Below, in pieces: positions 49,596-55,173 of a stretch of 64,000 bases of DNA (its first letter is position 1; each line of letters starts with the position of its first letter). The translations under genes were made by a program, and so were the position numbers. The notes under the pieces were generated by a model, which searched no databases, had not been told where the DNA came from, and saw nothing but the letters and a program-made list of their open reading frames with translations. Source of the DNA: a virus; IMG/VR virus record IMGVR_UViG_3300035698_004752, positions 1 through 64,000 of that record, one strand, 5' to 3'.

Positions 49596-49698
49596 ATCGA
49601 CTGGTCGGATAACCGGACAATAGATTAGGTAGCACCTAAGTCTCTAGCTATGAGGTATAATACAGGTTATACGAAAAAGCAGCTTCGGCTGTTTTTTT
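49596..49698 (+). ncRNA. hairpin-rich small RNA candidate ending in a UUCG terminator
   Basis: Successive hairpins are visible: GTC-GG/CC-GGAC, TTAGGT-agc-ACCTAA and GTATAA/TTATAC, then AGCAGC-TTCG-GCTGTT plus T7. There is no coding frame. It could be a 3' UTR-derived RNA or an independent small RNA. Confidence 0.45.
49678..49698 (+). terminator. rho-independent terminator with UUCG loop
   Basis: AGCAGC-TTCG-GCTGTT followed by a T run (49688-49698). Confidence 0.85.
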
Positions 49699-49747
49699 GG
49701 TGACAGATGTAAATTAAATTAGAAAAAAGTGAATTAATTTGCATTTA

Positions 49748-49781
49748 GGGGGTTTACGGCGACACTTTTTTTATATATAAT
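49748..49781 (+). promoter_or_regulatory. class A promoter with TATAAT, heading the tRNA array
   Basis: GGGGG-TTTACG, 17 bp, TATAAT. About 50 bp before the initiator tRNA. Confidence 0.85.
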
Positions 49782-49831
49782 ACATCTAACAAATAAACAA
49801 TTAAGCAACGCACAGAACATTAAAAATTTAT

Positions 49832-49906
49832 CGCGGGATGGAGAAGAGGAAACTCATTAGCCTCATAAGCTAAAGATCGCCAGTTCGAATCTGGCTCCTG
49901 CAACCA
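49832..49906 (+). tRNA. tRNA-fMet(CAT) initiator-type
   Basis: CGCGGGA...TCCTGCA-A-CCA gives the unpaired C1/A72 hallmark of initiators. The anticodon stem (TTAGC/GCTAA) lacks the three G-C pairs normally needed in initiators. Confidence 0.88.
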
Positions 49907-50058
49907 ACAAGAAAGCTAACATGAAACATTTATTCCAAATATCCCCAGAACAGAATACGCTGCCAGCGTATAATTCGTTCTGTGTGCGAGGTATGGATAT
50001 TACACGCATGAAGGCTTTAAAGATTAGATAAAATTTCTAATATAATCTTTTGTAAAAG

Positions 50059-50091
50059 CCTTTCCTACTTCCCAGTTCGAAAGGTTTTTTT
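50059..50091 (+). terminator. rho-independent terminator
   Basis: CCTTTC / GAAAGG stem with a 14-nt loop followed by T7. Confidence 0.65.
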
Positions 50092-50121
50092 ATGAAATAA
50101 TGATAAAAAAGTTCACACCAA

Positions 50122-50166
50122 GGGGTTTAAATACTAAAAAGAACCCTTACTTATCTACTATCAAAG
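50122..50166 (+). promoter_or_regulatory. class B promoter (tandem copy 1)
   Basis: GGGGTTTAAATACTAAAAAG, then AACCCTTACTTATCTACTATC. Nearly identical to the copy at 50219. Confidence 0.8.
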
Positions 50167-50191
50167 AGACAATCTAAGGAACAAAAAAACG

Positions 50192-50212
50192 AAAATAATT
50201 AAATTATTTTTC
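50192..50212 (+). terminator. AT-rich hairpin terminator candidate
   Basis: AAAATAAT / ATTATTTT perfect 8-bp stem ending in T's, 25 bp after the first tandem promoter. Confidence 0.45.
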
Positions 50213-50218
50213 AATATA

Positions 50219-50264
50219 GGGGTTTAAATACTAAAAAGAACCCTTACTTATCTACTAACAAAGA
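50219..50264 (+). promoter_or_regulatory. class B promoter (tandem copy 2)
   Basis: The same block of about 57 bp as at 50122, with ACTAACAAAG instead of ACTATCAAAG at its end. Confidence 0.8.
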
Positions 50265-50283
50265 GACAATCAGATCTATTTAG

Positions 50284-50319
50284 AAAAGAATGAGACAATA
50301 AAATAATTCATTCTTTTTT
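50284..50319 (+). terminator. rho-independent terminator candidate
   Basis: AAAAGAATGA / TCATTCTTTT perfect 10-bp stem with T's at the 3' side, closing the second short unit. Confidence 0.6.
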
Positions 50320-50336
50320 CAATAAATCTAATTTAA

Positions 50337-50369
50337 GGGGTTTACAAACCATCGTAAAAGCCTTATATT
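50337..50369 (+). promoter_or_regulatory. class A promoter
   Basis: GGGG-TTTACA, 17 bp, TATATT; it should transcribe the leader and tRNAs downstream. Confidence 0.8.
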
Positions 50370-50377
50370 AGCACTAT

Positions 50378-50662
50378 AGAGATTAAAAAGTTCAAGTGGA
50401 TGTGCGGAACGAGACTGCAGGGACCACTATAAAAATACCTATATGGGCGTGTTTGGGGATTGTTAGACAAAACCAAGCTAGGATGTTAGATATCCTGAGA
50501 AATCTAACCGTGGACTATTTAGAAGACCCTATTCACATAGGTCCACGAAAAATATGGGGCACTACTAACAAATATTATTTAATAGTAATTATGATGCGGC
50601 GGGCAAATTCCGGCAAATATAGTTAACGCTATACCAACGATAATTACTTTCAAATAATATTT
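50378..50662 (+). ncRNA. structured leader upstream of tRNA-Thr
   Basis: Hairpins include TTAGAT/ATCTAA, CGTGGAC/GTCCACG (7 bp) and TATAG/CTATA. A 76-codon frame here lacks a ribosome site and looks incidental. Role unknown. Confidence 0.4.
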
Positions 50663-50737
50663 GCCTTCAAAGCATAAATGGCGATGCACCGGTTTTGTAA
50701 TCCGGTTAAGTGAGTTCGATTCTCTCTGGGGGCACCA
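50663..50737 (+). tRNA. tRNA-Thr(TGT)
   Basis: GCCTTCA/TGGGGGC acceptor (wobbles), D-arm GCAT/ATGC, loop TTTGTAA, encoded CCA. One T-stem mismatch. Confidence 0.78.
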
Positions 50738-50739
50738 AA

Positions 50740-50860
50740 AGTTTGTGGTTAGATATGGAGCTGGGTTTATAACCGGCGCTGGATCGTTACCAGACGTACA
50801 AGAGCAAGAGCAAATTGAAGAGAGTGTCGAAACTCTCGCTTGTAGGCCACAATTTAATAT
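50740..50860 (+). ncRNA. degenerate tRNA-like element (TAT-type loop, no CCA)
   Basis: GCTGG-GTTTATAA-CCGGC resembles an anticodon arm with an 8-nt loop, followed by a T-arm-like CTGG-ATCGTTA-CCAG. The acceptor is poor and CCA is missing. TTGTGG/CCACAA and GAGAGT/ACTCTC pair across the element, so it may be another RNA. Confidence 0.4.
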
Positions 50861-50937
50861 GTCCCAGTAGCCCAATTGGCAGAGGCGTCAGGTTTAAGCC
50901 CTGTTCAGTCTGAGTTCGAATCTCAGGTGGGATACCA
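50861..50937 (+). tRNA. tRNA-Leu(TAA) with short variable loop
   Basis: Loop TTTAAGC gives TAA; T-arm CTGAG-TTCGAAT-CTCAG; A73-CCA. The variable region is about 5 nt rather than the long arm usual for bacterial tRNA-Leu. Confidence 0.75.
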
Positions 50938-50950
50938 AGATATAATACAA

Positions 50951-51010
50951 GTAGGGAACGTTGGCAGTCATTGATGATGACACTAATCCTACGCAAATAT
51001 CCAGCGACCA
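50951..51010 (+). ncRNA. small pseudoknot-like RNA ending in ACCA
   Basis: GTAGG (50951)/CCTAC (50988) and CGTTGG (50959)/CCAGCG (51001) are interleaved, so both can pair only as a pseudoknot. The second stem runs directly into A-CCA. There is no T-arm. Confidence 0.4.
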
Positions 51011-51016
51011 ATTCAA

Positions 51017-51092
51017 TTCCCATTAGCTCAGTAGGTAGAGCAAGCGACTGTTAATCGAAAGGTCCTAGGTTCGAATCCTAGATGGGGAGCCA
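51017..51092 (+). tRNA. tRNA-Asn(GTT)
   Basis: TTCCCAT/ATGGGGA acceptor, G73, loop CTGTTAA, T-arm CCTAG-GTTCGAAT-CTAG. Class I. Confidence 0.88.
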
Positions 51093-51098
51093 ATATAT

Positions 51099-51184
51099 TG
51101 TATCGTGACTGAATGGTAAGGTGTCCGGCTGTTAACCGGAAGCCTCTTAATAGAGCGTGGGTTCGAGTCCCACCGATACAGCCA
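51099..51184 (+). tRNA. class II tRNA with Asn anticodon GTT
   Basis: TGTATCG/CGATACA acceptor, G73-CCA, anticodon arm TCCGG-CTGTTAA-CCGGA. A 16-nt variable region folds as CTCT-taat-AGAG. A long variable arm and G73 are serine-tRNA traits, while the anticodon is Asn. Confidence 0.78.
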
Positions 51185-51246
51185 ATTCCTGCTTTGATAA
51201 AGCGGAATAAAGTGTAAATGAGATTAACGTTTAAATACACTTACCA
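51185..51246 (+). ncRNA. hairpin plus CCA-ended minihelix
   Basis: ATTCC...GGAAT encloses CTTT/AAAG. A perfect 7-bp stem AAGTGTA (51210)/TACACTT (51236) follows, ending A-CCA around a 19-nt loop, like an isolated acceptor helix. Confidence 0.45.
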
Positions 51247-51415
51247 AAAACTTTTAAACAGGTTAACGTAATTACCGCGGAGTGTAAAGGGATTTCAGTT
51301 GTCGTTGCCCAACCAACGGAGCCAGGTAGTTCTAACGCCTGTTAAAGAGGTTTATCACTTCATTAGTCCGGAGGGGAATGTGCGGCCGCTCATTTCCTCT
51401 CCATATGGAATTCAA
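51247..51415 (+). ncRNA. structured spacer RNA
   Basis: AACAGG/CCTGTT, TCGTTG/CAACGG and a strong GGAGGGGAATG/CATTTCCTC hairpin with GCGGCCGC in its loop. No coding frame. Function unknown. Confidence 0.35.
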
Positions 51416-51492
51416 GGTTTACTAGCTCAACTGGAGAGAGCACTTGATTACGAATCAAGAGGTTCGGGGTTCGAATCCCTGGTAAATCACCA
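51416..51492 (+). tRNA. tRNA-Arg(ACG)
   Basis: GGTTTAC/GTAAATC, CTTGA-TTACGAA-TCAAG, T-loop TTCGAAT, A73-CCA. Confidence 0.9.
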
Positions 51493-51496
51493 ACGC

Positions 51497-51573
51497 GGCT
51501 CCTTAGCTCAACTGGACAGAGCACGGCACTTCTAATGCTGAGGTTCGGGGTTCGAATCCCTGAGGAGTCACCA
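51497..51573 (+). tRNA. tRNA-Arg(TCT)
   Basis: GGCTCCT/AGGAGTC, loop CTTCTAA, encoded CCA. Confidence 0.9.
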
Positions 51574-51661
51574 ATACGGTAAGTCAAACGTTATCTCTTT
51601 GATAAGCGGAACTTGACTTAGTAAAGCAATGGGAAAATTCGTCCATTCGCCATGACATTAT
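51574..51661 (+). ncRNA. structured RNA between tRNA-Arg and tRNA-Lys
   Basis: AAGTCAA/TTGACTT (7 bp) encloses TTATC/GATAA; an AATGG/CCATT hairpin follows. The segment CTTTGATAAGCGGAA closely repeats one at 51191. Confidence 0.4.
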
Positions 51662-51735
51662 GCACCGGTAGCTGAGTGGTTTAGCACGGGACTTTTAATC
51701 CCAGTACGAGGGTTCGATCCCCTCTCGGTACACCA
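51662..51735 (+). tRNA. tRNA-Lys(TTT)
   Basis: CGGGA-CTTTTAA-TCCCA anticodon arm, T-arm GAGGG-TTCGATC-CCCTC, CCA encoded. One C-A acceptor mismatch. Confidence 0.85.
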
Positions 51736-51748
51736 AAAATAAGAATAT

Positions 51749-51826
51749 GTGCGTGTGGGCAAATTGGCAAAGTCGCTCGGTTTAGGTCCGAGAGTTATGT
51801 GGGTTCGACTCCCACCATGCATACCA
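51749..51826 (+). tRNA. tRNA-Leu(TAG) with short variable loop
   Basis: GTGCGTG/CATGCAT, CTCGG-TTTAGGT-CCGAG, variable AGTTAT (6 nt), A73-CCA. Lacks the usual Leu variable arm. Confidence 0.8.
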
Positions 51827-51833
51827 AATATAT

Positions 51834-51926
51834 GGAGAGGTTTTTGCAGAGGTCTGCAACCCGGTCTTGAAAACCGGTGATAGGGTTAGTAGCTCTATGG
51901 GGATCAATACCGCCACCTCTCTTCCA
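51834..51926 (+). tRNA. tRNA-Ser(TGA)
   Basis: GGAGAGG/CCTCTCT, CCGGT-CTTGAAA-ACCGG, long variable arm, T73-CCA. T-loop ATCAATA is non-standard. Confidence 0.85.
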
Positions 51927-51932
51927 GAACAT

Positions 51933-52022
51933 GGGTTCTGTCATAAGGCTTCTGTGGAGAGGCGATGGGTTGTAGCCCCATTCCGGCAGCGGCACGAGGT
52001 TCGACTCCTCCGGAACCCACCA
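51933..52022 (+). tRNA. tRNA-Tyr(GTA)
   Basis: GGGTTCT/GGAACCC, ATGGG-TTGTAGC-CCCAT, variable arm CCG/CGG, A73-CCA. Confidence 0.85.
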
Positions 52023-52027
52023 AATAT

Positions 52028-52116
52028 GCGCGGTCTGATACGGTATTGGATTAGTGGAGAAAGTGCACATAATTCTCCCCACATTCGAATGAGGTTCGAC
52101 TCCTCGCCCTGCACCA
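52028..52116 (+). tRNA. class II tRNA-like gene, anticodon uncertain
   Basis: T-arm GAGG-TTCGACT-CCTC and CCA are clear. A variable arm CAT-TCGA-ATG is present. The anticodon arm GGAGAA/TTCTCC has an 11-nt loop AGTGCACATAA, so the anticodon cannot be read with confidence. Confidence 0.6.
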
Positions 52117-52121
52117 AGTTT

Positions 52122-52182
52122 AGGATGAATACAGCAACAAAACAAACGCTAACTTTTGATGTCTAGCGACAAAAATCATCCT
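52122..52182 (+). ncRNA. Y-like RNA element A (end-paired, ACAGCAAC motif)
   Basis: AGGATGA (52122)/TCATCCT (52176) is a perfect 7-bp closing stem. It is followed at once by ATACAGCAACAAAA, then a CGCTA/TAGCG hairpin and an A-rich 3' side. It shares its first strand, motif and CCTGTAA tail with the element at 54108. Confidence 0.5.
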
Positions 52183-52192
52183 GTAATTATTT

Positions 52193-52269
52193 GCCCGAAA
52201 CGCGTCCTGGTGGACCATCGATCTTTACATGGTTGATTATGGTGAGTTCAATTCTCACTTTGGGTACCA
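52193..52269 (+). tRNA. tRNA-Val(TAC)
   Basis: GCCCGAA/TTTGGGT, CGATC-TTTACAT-GGTTG, T-arm GTGAG-TTCAATT-CTCAC, CCA. Confidence 0.85.
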
Positions 52270-52289
52270 AGTTAGGTGTTGCAGCACCT

Positions 52290-52416
52290 TTTCGAAAGAA
52301 GTAAAGATTGTATATTACACTGCAAAAAGTAATAATTTTTACTGATATAGCCTGGATGGCGCGCCCCATAAGGCGAAGGATTGGTTCGATTCCATAATAT
52401 ATTTGCTCTTTCGAAA
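52290..52416 (+). ncRNA. tRNA-like element inside a 10-bp palindromic inverted repeat
   Basis: TTTCGAAAGA (52290) and TCTTTCGAAA (52407) pair over 10 bp. Between them are a CGCC-CCATAA-GGCG arm and a T-arm-like TTGG-TTCGATT-CCAT, but no normal acceptor or CCA. Possibly a decayed CAT tRNA. Confidence 0.4.
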
Positions 52417-52423
52417 GAAATAT

Positions 52424-52497
52424 GTCCCTATAGCATAGTGGTAATGCTGGCGCCTGATGAGCGTCCTACCAAAGTTCGATTCTTTGTAGGGATACCA
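52424..52497 (+). tRNA. tRNA-Ile(GAT)
   Basis: GTCCCTA/TAGGGAT, GGCGC-CTGATGA-GCGTC, T-arm CAAAG-TTCGATT-CTTTG, CCA. Confidence 0.88.
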
Positions 52498-52500
52498 AAT

Positions 52501-52592
52501 TACGAGTGTAAAAGATGCTACTATTAAATTAGTCATAGAGACTTGAGTGTTCGGTTTCTCGGACATCTTGGAGAGATCAAGTTCCCCTCGTA
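52501..52592 (+). ncRNA. structured RNA with nested stems
   Basis: TACGAG/CTCGTA encloses ACTTGA/TCAAGT, which encloses TGTTCG/CGGACA. No T-arm, CCA or coding frame. Confidence 0.4.
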
Positions 52593-52601
52593 TCAGAATT
52601 T

Positions 52602-52675
52602 CTGGGTATAGCTTAATGGTAAAGCAGTGGTCTTGGACCTCACGCATCGGAGTTCGATTCTCCGTGCCCTGACCA
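52602..52675 (+). tRNA. tRNA-Pro(TGG)
   Basis: CTGGGTA/TGCCCTG (one T-T mismatch), loop CTTGGAC, T-arm CGGAG-TTCGATT-CTCCG, CCA. Confidence 0.8.
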
Positions 52676-52681
52676 AAATAT

Positions 52682-52768
52682 GTAAGTGTAGCTTAATGAA
52701 AAGCCCTGCCAAATGCCATATTATCGTGTGCTGCGGAAGGAGATACATGCTCGAGTCATGTCACTTAC
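52682..52768 (+). ncRNA. cloverleaf-like RNA with oversized anticodon region, no CCA
   Basis: GTAAGTG/CACTTAC perfect acceptor, D-arm GCTT/AAGC, T-arm ACATG-CTCGAGT-CATGT. The middle is about 40 nt without a readable anticodon stem. Confidence 0.5.
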
Positions 52769-52778
52769 CCTAAAAATT

Positions 52779-52853
52779 GCTTCCAAACATCGGGTGATGT
52801 CGCCGGCCTTCCAAGCCGTGCTGGGTAGGGTTCGAGTCCCTCTGGACGCTCCA
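52779..52853 (+). tRNA. tRNA-Gly(TCC)
   Basis: Loop CTTCCAA, D-arm CATC/GATG, T73-CCA as expected for Gly. One acceptor mismatch. Confidence 0.85.
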
Positions 52854-52864
52854 AAACAAGAAAA

Positions 52865-52984
52865 AGTAACGCCCTGTCTAATACTAGTTAACATTCGACA
52901 GGAAAAAGCGGGCTGAGAGGCATACATCAGAGGAGTAATTACCAAAGATGAAAGCAATAACTCTTAAGAGCTGCGTTACTACCA
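52865..52984 (+). ncRNA. 120-nt RNA with tRNA-type acceptor and ACCA but no T-arm
   Basis: AGTAACG (52865)/CGTTACT (52974) perfect 7 bp then A-CCA. Inside are CCTGTC/GACAGG and the palindrome CTCTTAAGAG. No T-loop is present. Confidence 0.45.
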
Positions 52985-52988
52985 AATT

Positions 52989-53063
52989 GGCCTATTGATG
53001 TTAACGGTAGCATACCTGATTGTCCATCAGAGGGTACGAGTTCGATTCTCGTATAGGTCGCCA
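52989..53063 (+). tRNA. tRNA-Asp(GTC)
   Basis: GGCCTAT/ATAGGTC, loop TTGTCCA, G73-CCA, T-arm ACGAG-TTCGATT-CTCGT. Confidence 0.88.
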
Positions 53064-53068
53064 AATAT

Positions 53069-53144
53069 GCCGGTAAAGTGTTGAAGGATACACACTTGAT
53101 TGTGGATCAAGTATAGATGGGATCGTTACCCACTGCCGGTTCCA
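53069..53144 (+). tRNA. tRNA-His(GTG)
   Basis: GCCGGTA/TGCCGGT, CTTGA-TTGTGGA-TCAAG, CCA. T-loop ATCGTTA and T73 are unusual for His. Confidence 0.85.
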
Positions 53145-53163
53145 AATAATGAGAGGATATGAT

Positions 53164-53325
53164 ATGACTAAGAGATTTCCAGAGGATTACACTCACGCAG
53201 AACTTAATAAATTGGTTCTTTATCACCACTCGAAACATACAGAATATAAAACAAAATATTTAGATACACGCGATCAGCTGATCGAGATTCGTAAAGAACT
53301 CTCAGCTTTAAAACGTAAAAAGTAA
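53164..53325 (+). CDS. small basic protein (53 aa) inside the tRNA array
   Basis: Frame ATG 53164 to TAA 53323-53325 after GAGAGGATATGAT. MTKRFPEDYTHAELNKLVLY and a Lys-rich helical C-terminus (LIEIRKELSALKRKK). It begins 20 nt after a tRNA CCA. Confidence 0.6.
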   Translation: MTKRFPEDYTHAELNKLVLYHHSKHTEYKTKYLDTRDQLIEIRKELSALKRKK

Positions 53326-53326
53326 T

Positions 53327-53404
53327 GATATGGGAACTGGCTGGGTTCCGGAAGCGGATTGCAAATCCGTTAAAATTAGAGTTCGATTCTCTCCCATATC
53401 TCCA
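53327..53404 (+). tRNA. tRNA-Cys(GCA)
   Basis: GATATGG/CCATATC, GCGGA-TTGCAAA-TCCGT, T73-CCA. Confidence 0.9.
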
Positions 53405-53409
53405 AATTT

Positions 53410-53482
53410 GGTTACAGAGCATGGTGCTCAGATGTCTCTCATAAGGACGTTTTGCCTGGATCGATACCAGGTGTAACCACCA
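53410..53482 (+). tRNA. tRNA-Met(CAT), elongator-type or Ile2
   Basis: GGTTACA/TGTAACC, D-arm GAGC/GCTC, loop CTCATAA, T-loop ATCGATA, CCA. Confidence 0.85.
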
Positions 53483-53488
53483 AATAAT

Positions 53489-53564
53489 GTCCAAGTAGCT
53501 GATGTGGTCTTAGCGCTGAGTTGAAGCCTCAGAGATGTAAGTTCGATCCTTACCTTGGACACCA
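53489..53564 (+). tRNA. tRNA-Phe(GAA)
   Basis: GTCCAAG/CTTGGAC, CTGAG-TTGAAGC-CTCAG, A73-CCA. Confidence 0.92.
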
Positions 53565-53572
53565 AAGAATAT

Positions 53573-53695
53573 GCTCCTTAGCTTAAGAGAGAAGCGACAA
53601 CTGGTGTCCCTGCAGGGACTTGTTGGAGAAGGAAATTCGGCCAAATCGTTGCAACGGTGGAAGTCAGAGAGGTGTGATGCCTCCCAGGAGCACCA
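53573..53695 (+). ncRNA. 123-nt tRNA-like gene with long insertion
   Basis: GCTCCT/AGGAGC acceptor with A-CCA, D-arm GCTT/AAGC, T-arm-like GAGG-TGTGATG-CCTC. About 70 nt in the anticodon region contain ACAA/TTGT around the perfect hairpin GTCCC-TGCA-GGGAC and the palindrome CGTTGCAACG. It could be an insertion-bearing tRNA or a mimic. Confidence 0.5.
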
Positions 53696-53701
53696 TAATA
53701 T

Positions 53702-53779
53702 ATCACGTTAGTTTAAATGGAATAGAACACTTCACTTTCAATGAAGACGATGCGAGTTCGAGTCTCGTACGTGGTACCA
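53702..53779 (+). tRNA. tRNA-Glu(TTC)
   Basis: ATCACGT/ACGTGGT, CTTCA-CTTTCAA-TGAAG, T-arm GCGAG-TTCGAGT-CTCGT, CCA. Confidence 0.88.
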
Positions 53780-53802
53780 GAATATAGCAGTAATATGATG
53801 CG

Positions 53803-53900
53803 GATAACGTGTCTGAGTCATACGAAATGCTCGTCGGTAGGGAGGTTGTTGGCCTAAAGCCACGGCGTGAAAAGCTACGACGTTAAATGGAAGCCTCCCA
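53803..53900 (+). ncRNA. pseudoknot-forming structured RNA
   Basis: TAACGT (53805)/ACGTTA (53880) and GGGAGG (53840)/CCTCCC (53894) are interleaved. TGGC-ctaaa-GCCA lies between. No coding frame. Confidence 0.4.
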
Positions 53901-53908
53901 GAAATCAC

Positions 53909-53988
53909 GGACCAGGTCCAATCATTGGTCAATTGGAGCGGCCTTTTAACCCGTATGCGTCTGAGTTCGATTCTCAGCTGGTTCACCA
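53909..53988 (+). tRNA. tRNA-Lys(TTT), second copy
   Basis: GGACCAG/CTGGTTC, D-stem TCCAA/TTGGA, loop CTTTTAA with a C-C mismatch closing it, CCA. Confidence 0.78.
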
Positions 53989-53992
53989 AAAT

Positions 53993-54097
53993 TGGTAGTG
54001 ATATAATCTTCCCGTGTGAGGAAGACCTTAACGTTCCGTATTAATTTACCCGATCCAGAAGAAGGATGTTAAGTCAAAGGTGCAAACACCCCTACCA
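53993..54097 (+). ncRNA. cloverleaf-like RNA with 35-nt loop in the anticodon arm
   Basis: TGGTAG/CTACCA closes three arms: TCTTCC/GGAAGA, CTTAAC/GTTAAG (with a 35-nt loop) and GGTG/CACC. It ends in CCA only by virtue of the stem. No anticodon can be read. Confidence 0.45.
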
Positions 54098-54107
54098 GTA
54101 CTAATTT

Positions 54108-54320
54108 AGGATATATACAGCAACCAAATTTATTTTAGGTTCGACTCCTAAAGTCCCCACCACGAACACACTTGAACAAAGGTTAAATCCGTAGTTTAAC
54201 TGGACTGAATGTAGATTACATCGCGCGTTTAGTAAGTTCTAGTAGGTCATCAAGTGTGTTCTTGATGGGGACTTGGCATGGTGCCAGCGCAGTCATACTG
54301 CGTTTAACCCCATATATCCT
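54108..54320 (+). ncRNA. circularly permuted tRNA-like / Y-like RNA element D
   Basis: The ends AGGATATAT (54108)/ATATATCCT (54312) pair over 9 bp. After ACAGCAACCAAA come a T-arm (TTTAGG-TTCGACT-CCTAAA) and AGTCCCC-ACCA (to 54162). The matching GGGGACT lies downstream at 54267. Between the halves GAACACACTTGA (54164) pairs perfectly with TCAAGTGTGTTC (54250). The order 3' half, linker, 5' half is that of a permuted tRNA; hairpins GGC/GCC and CGCAG/CTGCG follow. Confidence 0.55.
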
Positions 54321-54332
54321 GTAACTAATAAT

Positions 54333-54407
54333 GCACCGGTAATTCAGCGGTAGAAATTCGGCCTCTTAACCCGAAAGTCGTGGGTTCGATCCCCACCCGG
54401 TACACCA
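54333..54407 (+). tRNA. tRNA-Lys(CTT)
   Basis: GCACCGG/CCGGTAC (one mismatch), loop CTCTTAA, T-arm GTGGG-TTCGATC-CCCAC, CCA. C-C closes the anticodon loop. Confidence 0.82.
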
Positions 54408-54413
54408 ATTCAA

Positions 54414-54487
54414 GGCCCCTTGGTGCAATGGTAGCACGCCAGGTTTTCAACCTGTAGACGAGAGATCGATACTCTCAGGGGCAACCA
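54414..54487 (+). tRNA. tRNA-Glu(TTC), second copy
   Basis: D-arm GTGC/GCAC, loop TTTTCAA, T-arm GAGAG-ATCGATA-CTCTC, A-CCA. G1/A72 mismatch. Confidence 0.78.
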
Positions 54488-54527
54488 ATTTATTAGCAAT
54501 TCGGCTGAAAAAACAAAGAGATATGAT

Positions 54528-54776
54528 ATGGAAAGCAAAGAAGAATTTTACAACAACGTGTCAAGAATACTTGGCATAGAACACGAATACAATGAACCAG
54601 TACCACGTAGAACTCGTTGGAACAATAGAAATATTGGCAACGGAAGATTCAAAGGTTTTGGTCTTGTTAGGTGTCATGGCTCCGGCGTAATCGTTATAAG
54701 CAAAAAAGATGGTACAAAAATATTTGATACTTATGACGAAGTTTATGAACATTTAAGGGGTTTACATCCTCTTTAA
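54528..54776 (+). CDS. hypothetical protein (82 aa)
   Basis: A basic central region (PRRTRWNNRNIGNGRFKGFG) and no known motif. It starts about 40 nt after a tRNA, and its 3' end contains the promoter at 54757. Confidence 0.6.
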   Translation: MESKEEFYNNVSRILGIEHEYNEPVPRRTRWNNRNIGNGRFKGFGLVRCHGSGVIVISKKDGTKIFDTYDEVYEHLRGLHPL

Positions 54777-54789
54777 GATACGGTATTAT
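54757..54789 (+). promoter_or_regulatory. class A promoter
   Basis: GGGG-TTTACA, 17 bp, TATTAT, inside the end of the previous gene. Confidence 0.8.
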
Positions 54790-54810
54790 ATTGAGATCAA
54801 AAGGAGATAT

Positions 54811-55092
54811 ATGATGATAAAATTCACTGCTTTTAATAATATAACTCGTGAAGAAATTGAATTAGCTATTGAACGGCTTCCAGAGCATGGTTTAACCCGC
54901 TGGAAAATGGGCGAAATTCTTGAACAGCTAGATAAGCATAATGATGCATTATCTTACACTCTCGCAAAGCTTCAATGGCATGATGAGTTTTTGGATTGGC
55001 TTGGTCAAAATGGTCGAGTAAGTCCCCTAGATATTCAAGATTTTTTCCGCTGGAAAGAAGCTGAGAAAATTGTAAACGAAATGATGAATTAG
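54811..55092 (+). CDS. hypothetical protein (93 aa)
   Basis: Preceded by AAAAGGAG; ATG 54811 or 54814. Helical, possibly winged-helix-like (ITREEIELAIERL; LTRWKMGEILEQLD), but this is uncertain. Confidence 0.6.
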   Translation: MMIKFTAFNNITREEIELAIERLPEHGLTRWKMGEILEQLDKHNDALSYTLAKLQWHDEFLDWLGQNGRVSPLDIQDFFRWKEAEKIVNEMMN

Positions 55093-55098
55093 AATAAT

Positions 55099-55173
55099 GG
55101 TTCGTTAGTGTAGTGGTCGCATCGCTGGTCTGTCAAGCCGGAGGAACGGGTTCAATCCCCGTACGAACCGCCA
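55099..55173 (+). tRNA. tRNA-Asp(GTC), second copy
   Basis: GGTTCGT/ACGAACC, loop CTGTCAA, G73-CCA, T-arm ACGGG-TTCAATC-CCCGT. Confidence 0.88.

Larger units (their letters stand above)
49907..50662 (+). other. promoter-rich region with few coding signals
   Basis: A 34-codon frame (49921-50025) is the only candidate near the start. The rest holds a terminator (50059-50091), three promoters, two short terminated units and a structured leader. No other gene is convincing here. Confidence 0.6.

Noticed and set aside
50122-50264. Duplicated promoter block as an insertion-sequence or attachment-site repeat
   Set aside because: The repeated sequence matches the other class B promoters across the genome, so it is explained by promoter conservation.
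50396-50626. 76-codon frame after the class A promoter at 50337
   Set aside because: It starts with GTG without a ribosome site, overlaps several perfect hairpins and shows no protein-like pattern; treated as a structured leader.
51299-51535. Frames of 60-110 codons running through the tRNAs between 50.6 and 56 kb
   Set aside because: They translate tRNA sequence (for example repeats of GxRxPN from T-arms) and have no independent coding support.
52028-52116. tRNA-Cys or tRNA-His reading of the GTGCAC loop
   Set aside because: No 7-nt loop can be formed with a proper stem, and clear Cys and His tRNAs exist elsewhere.
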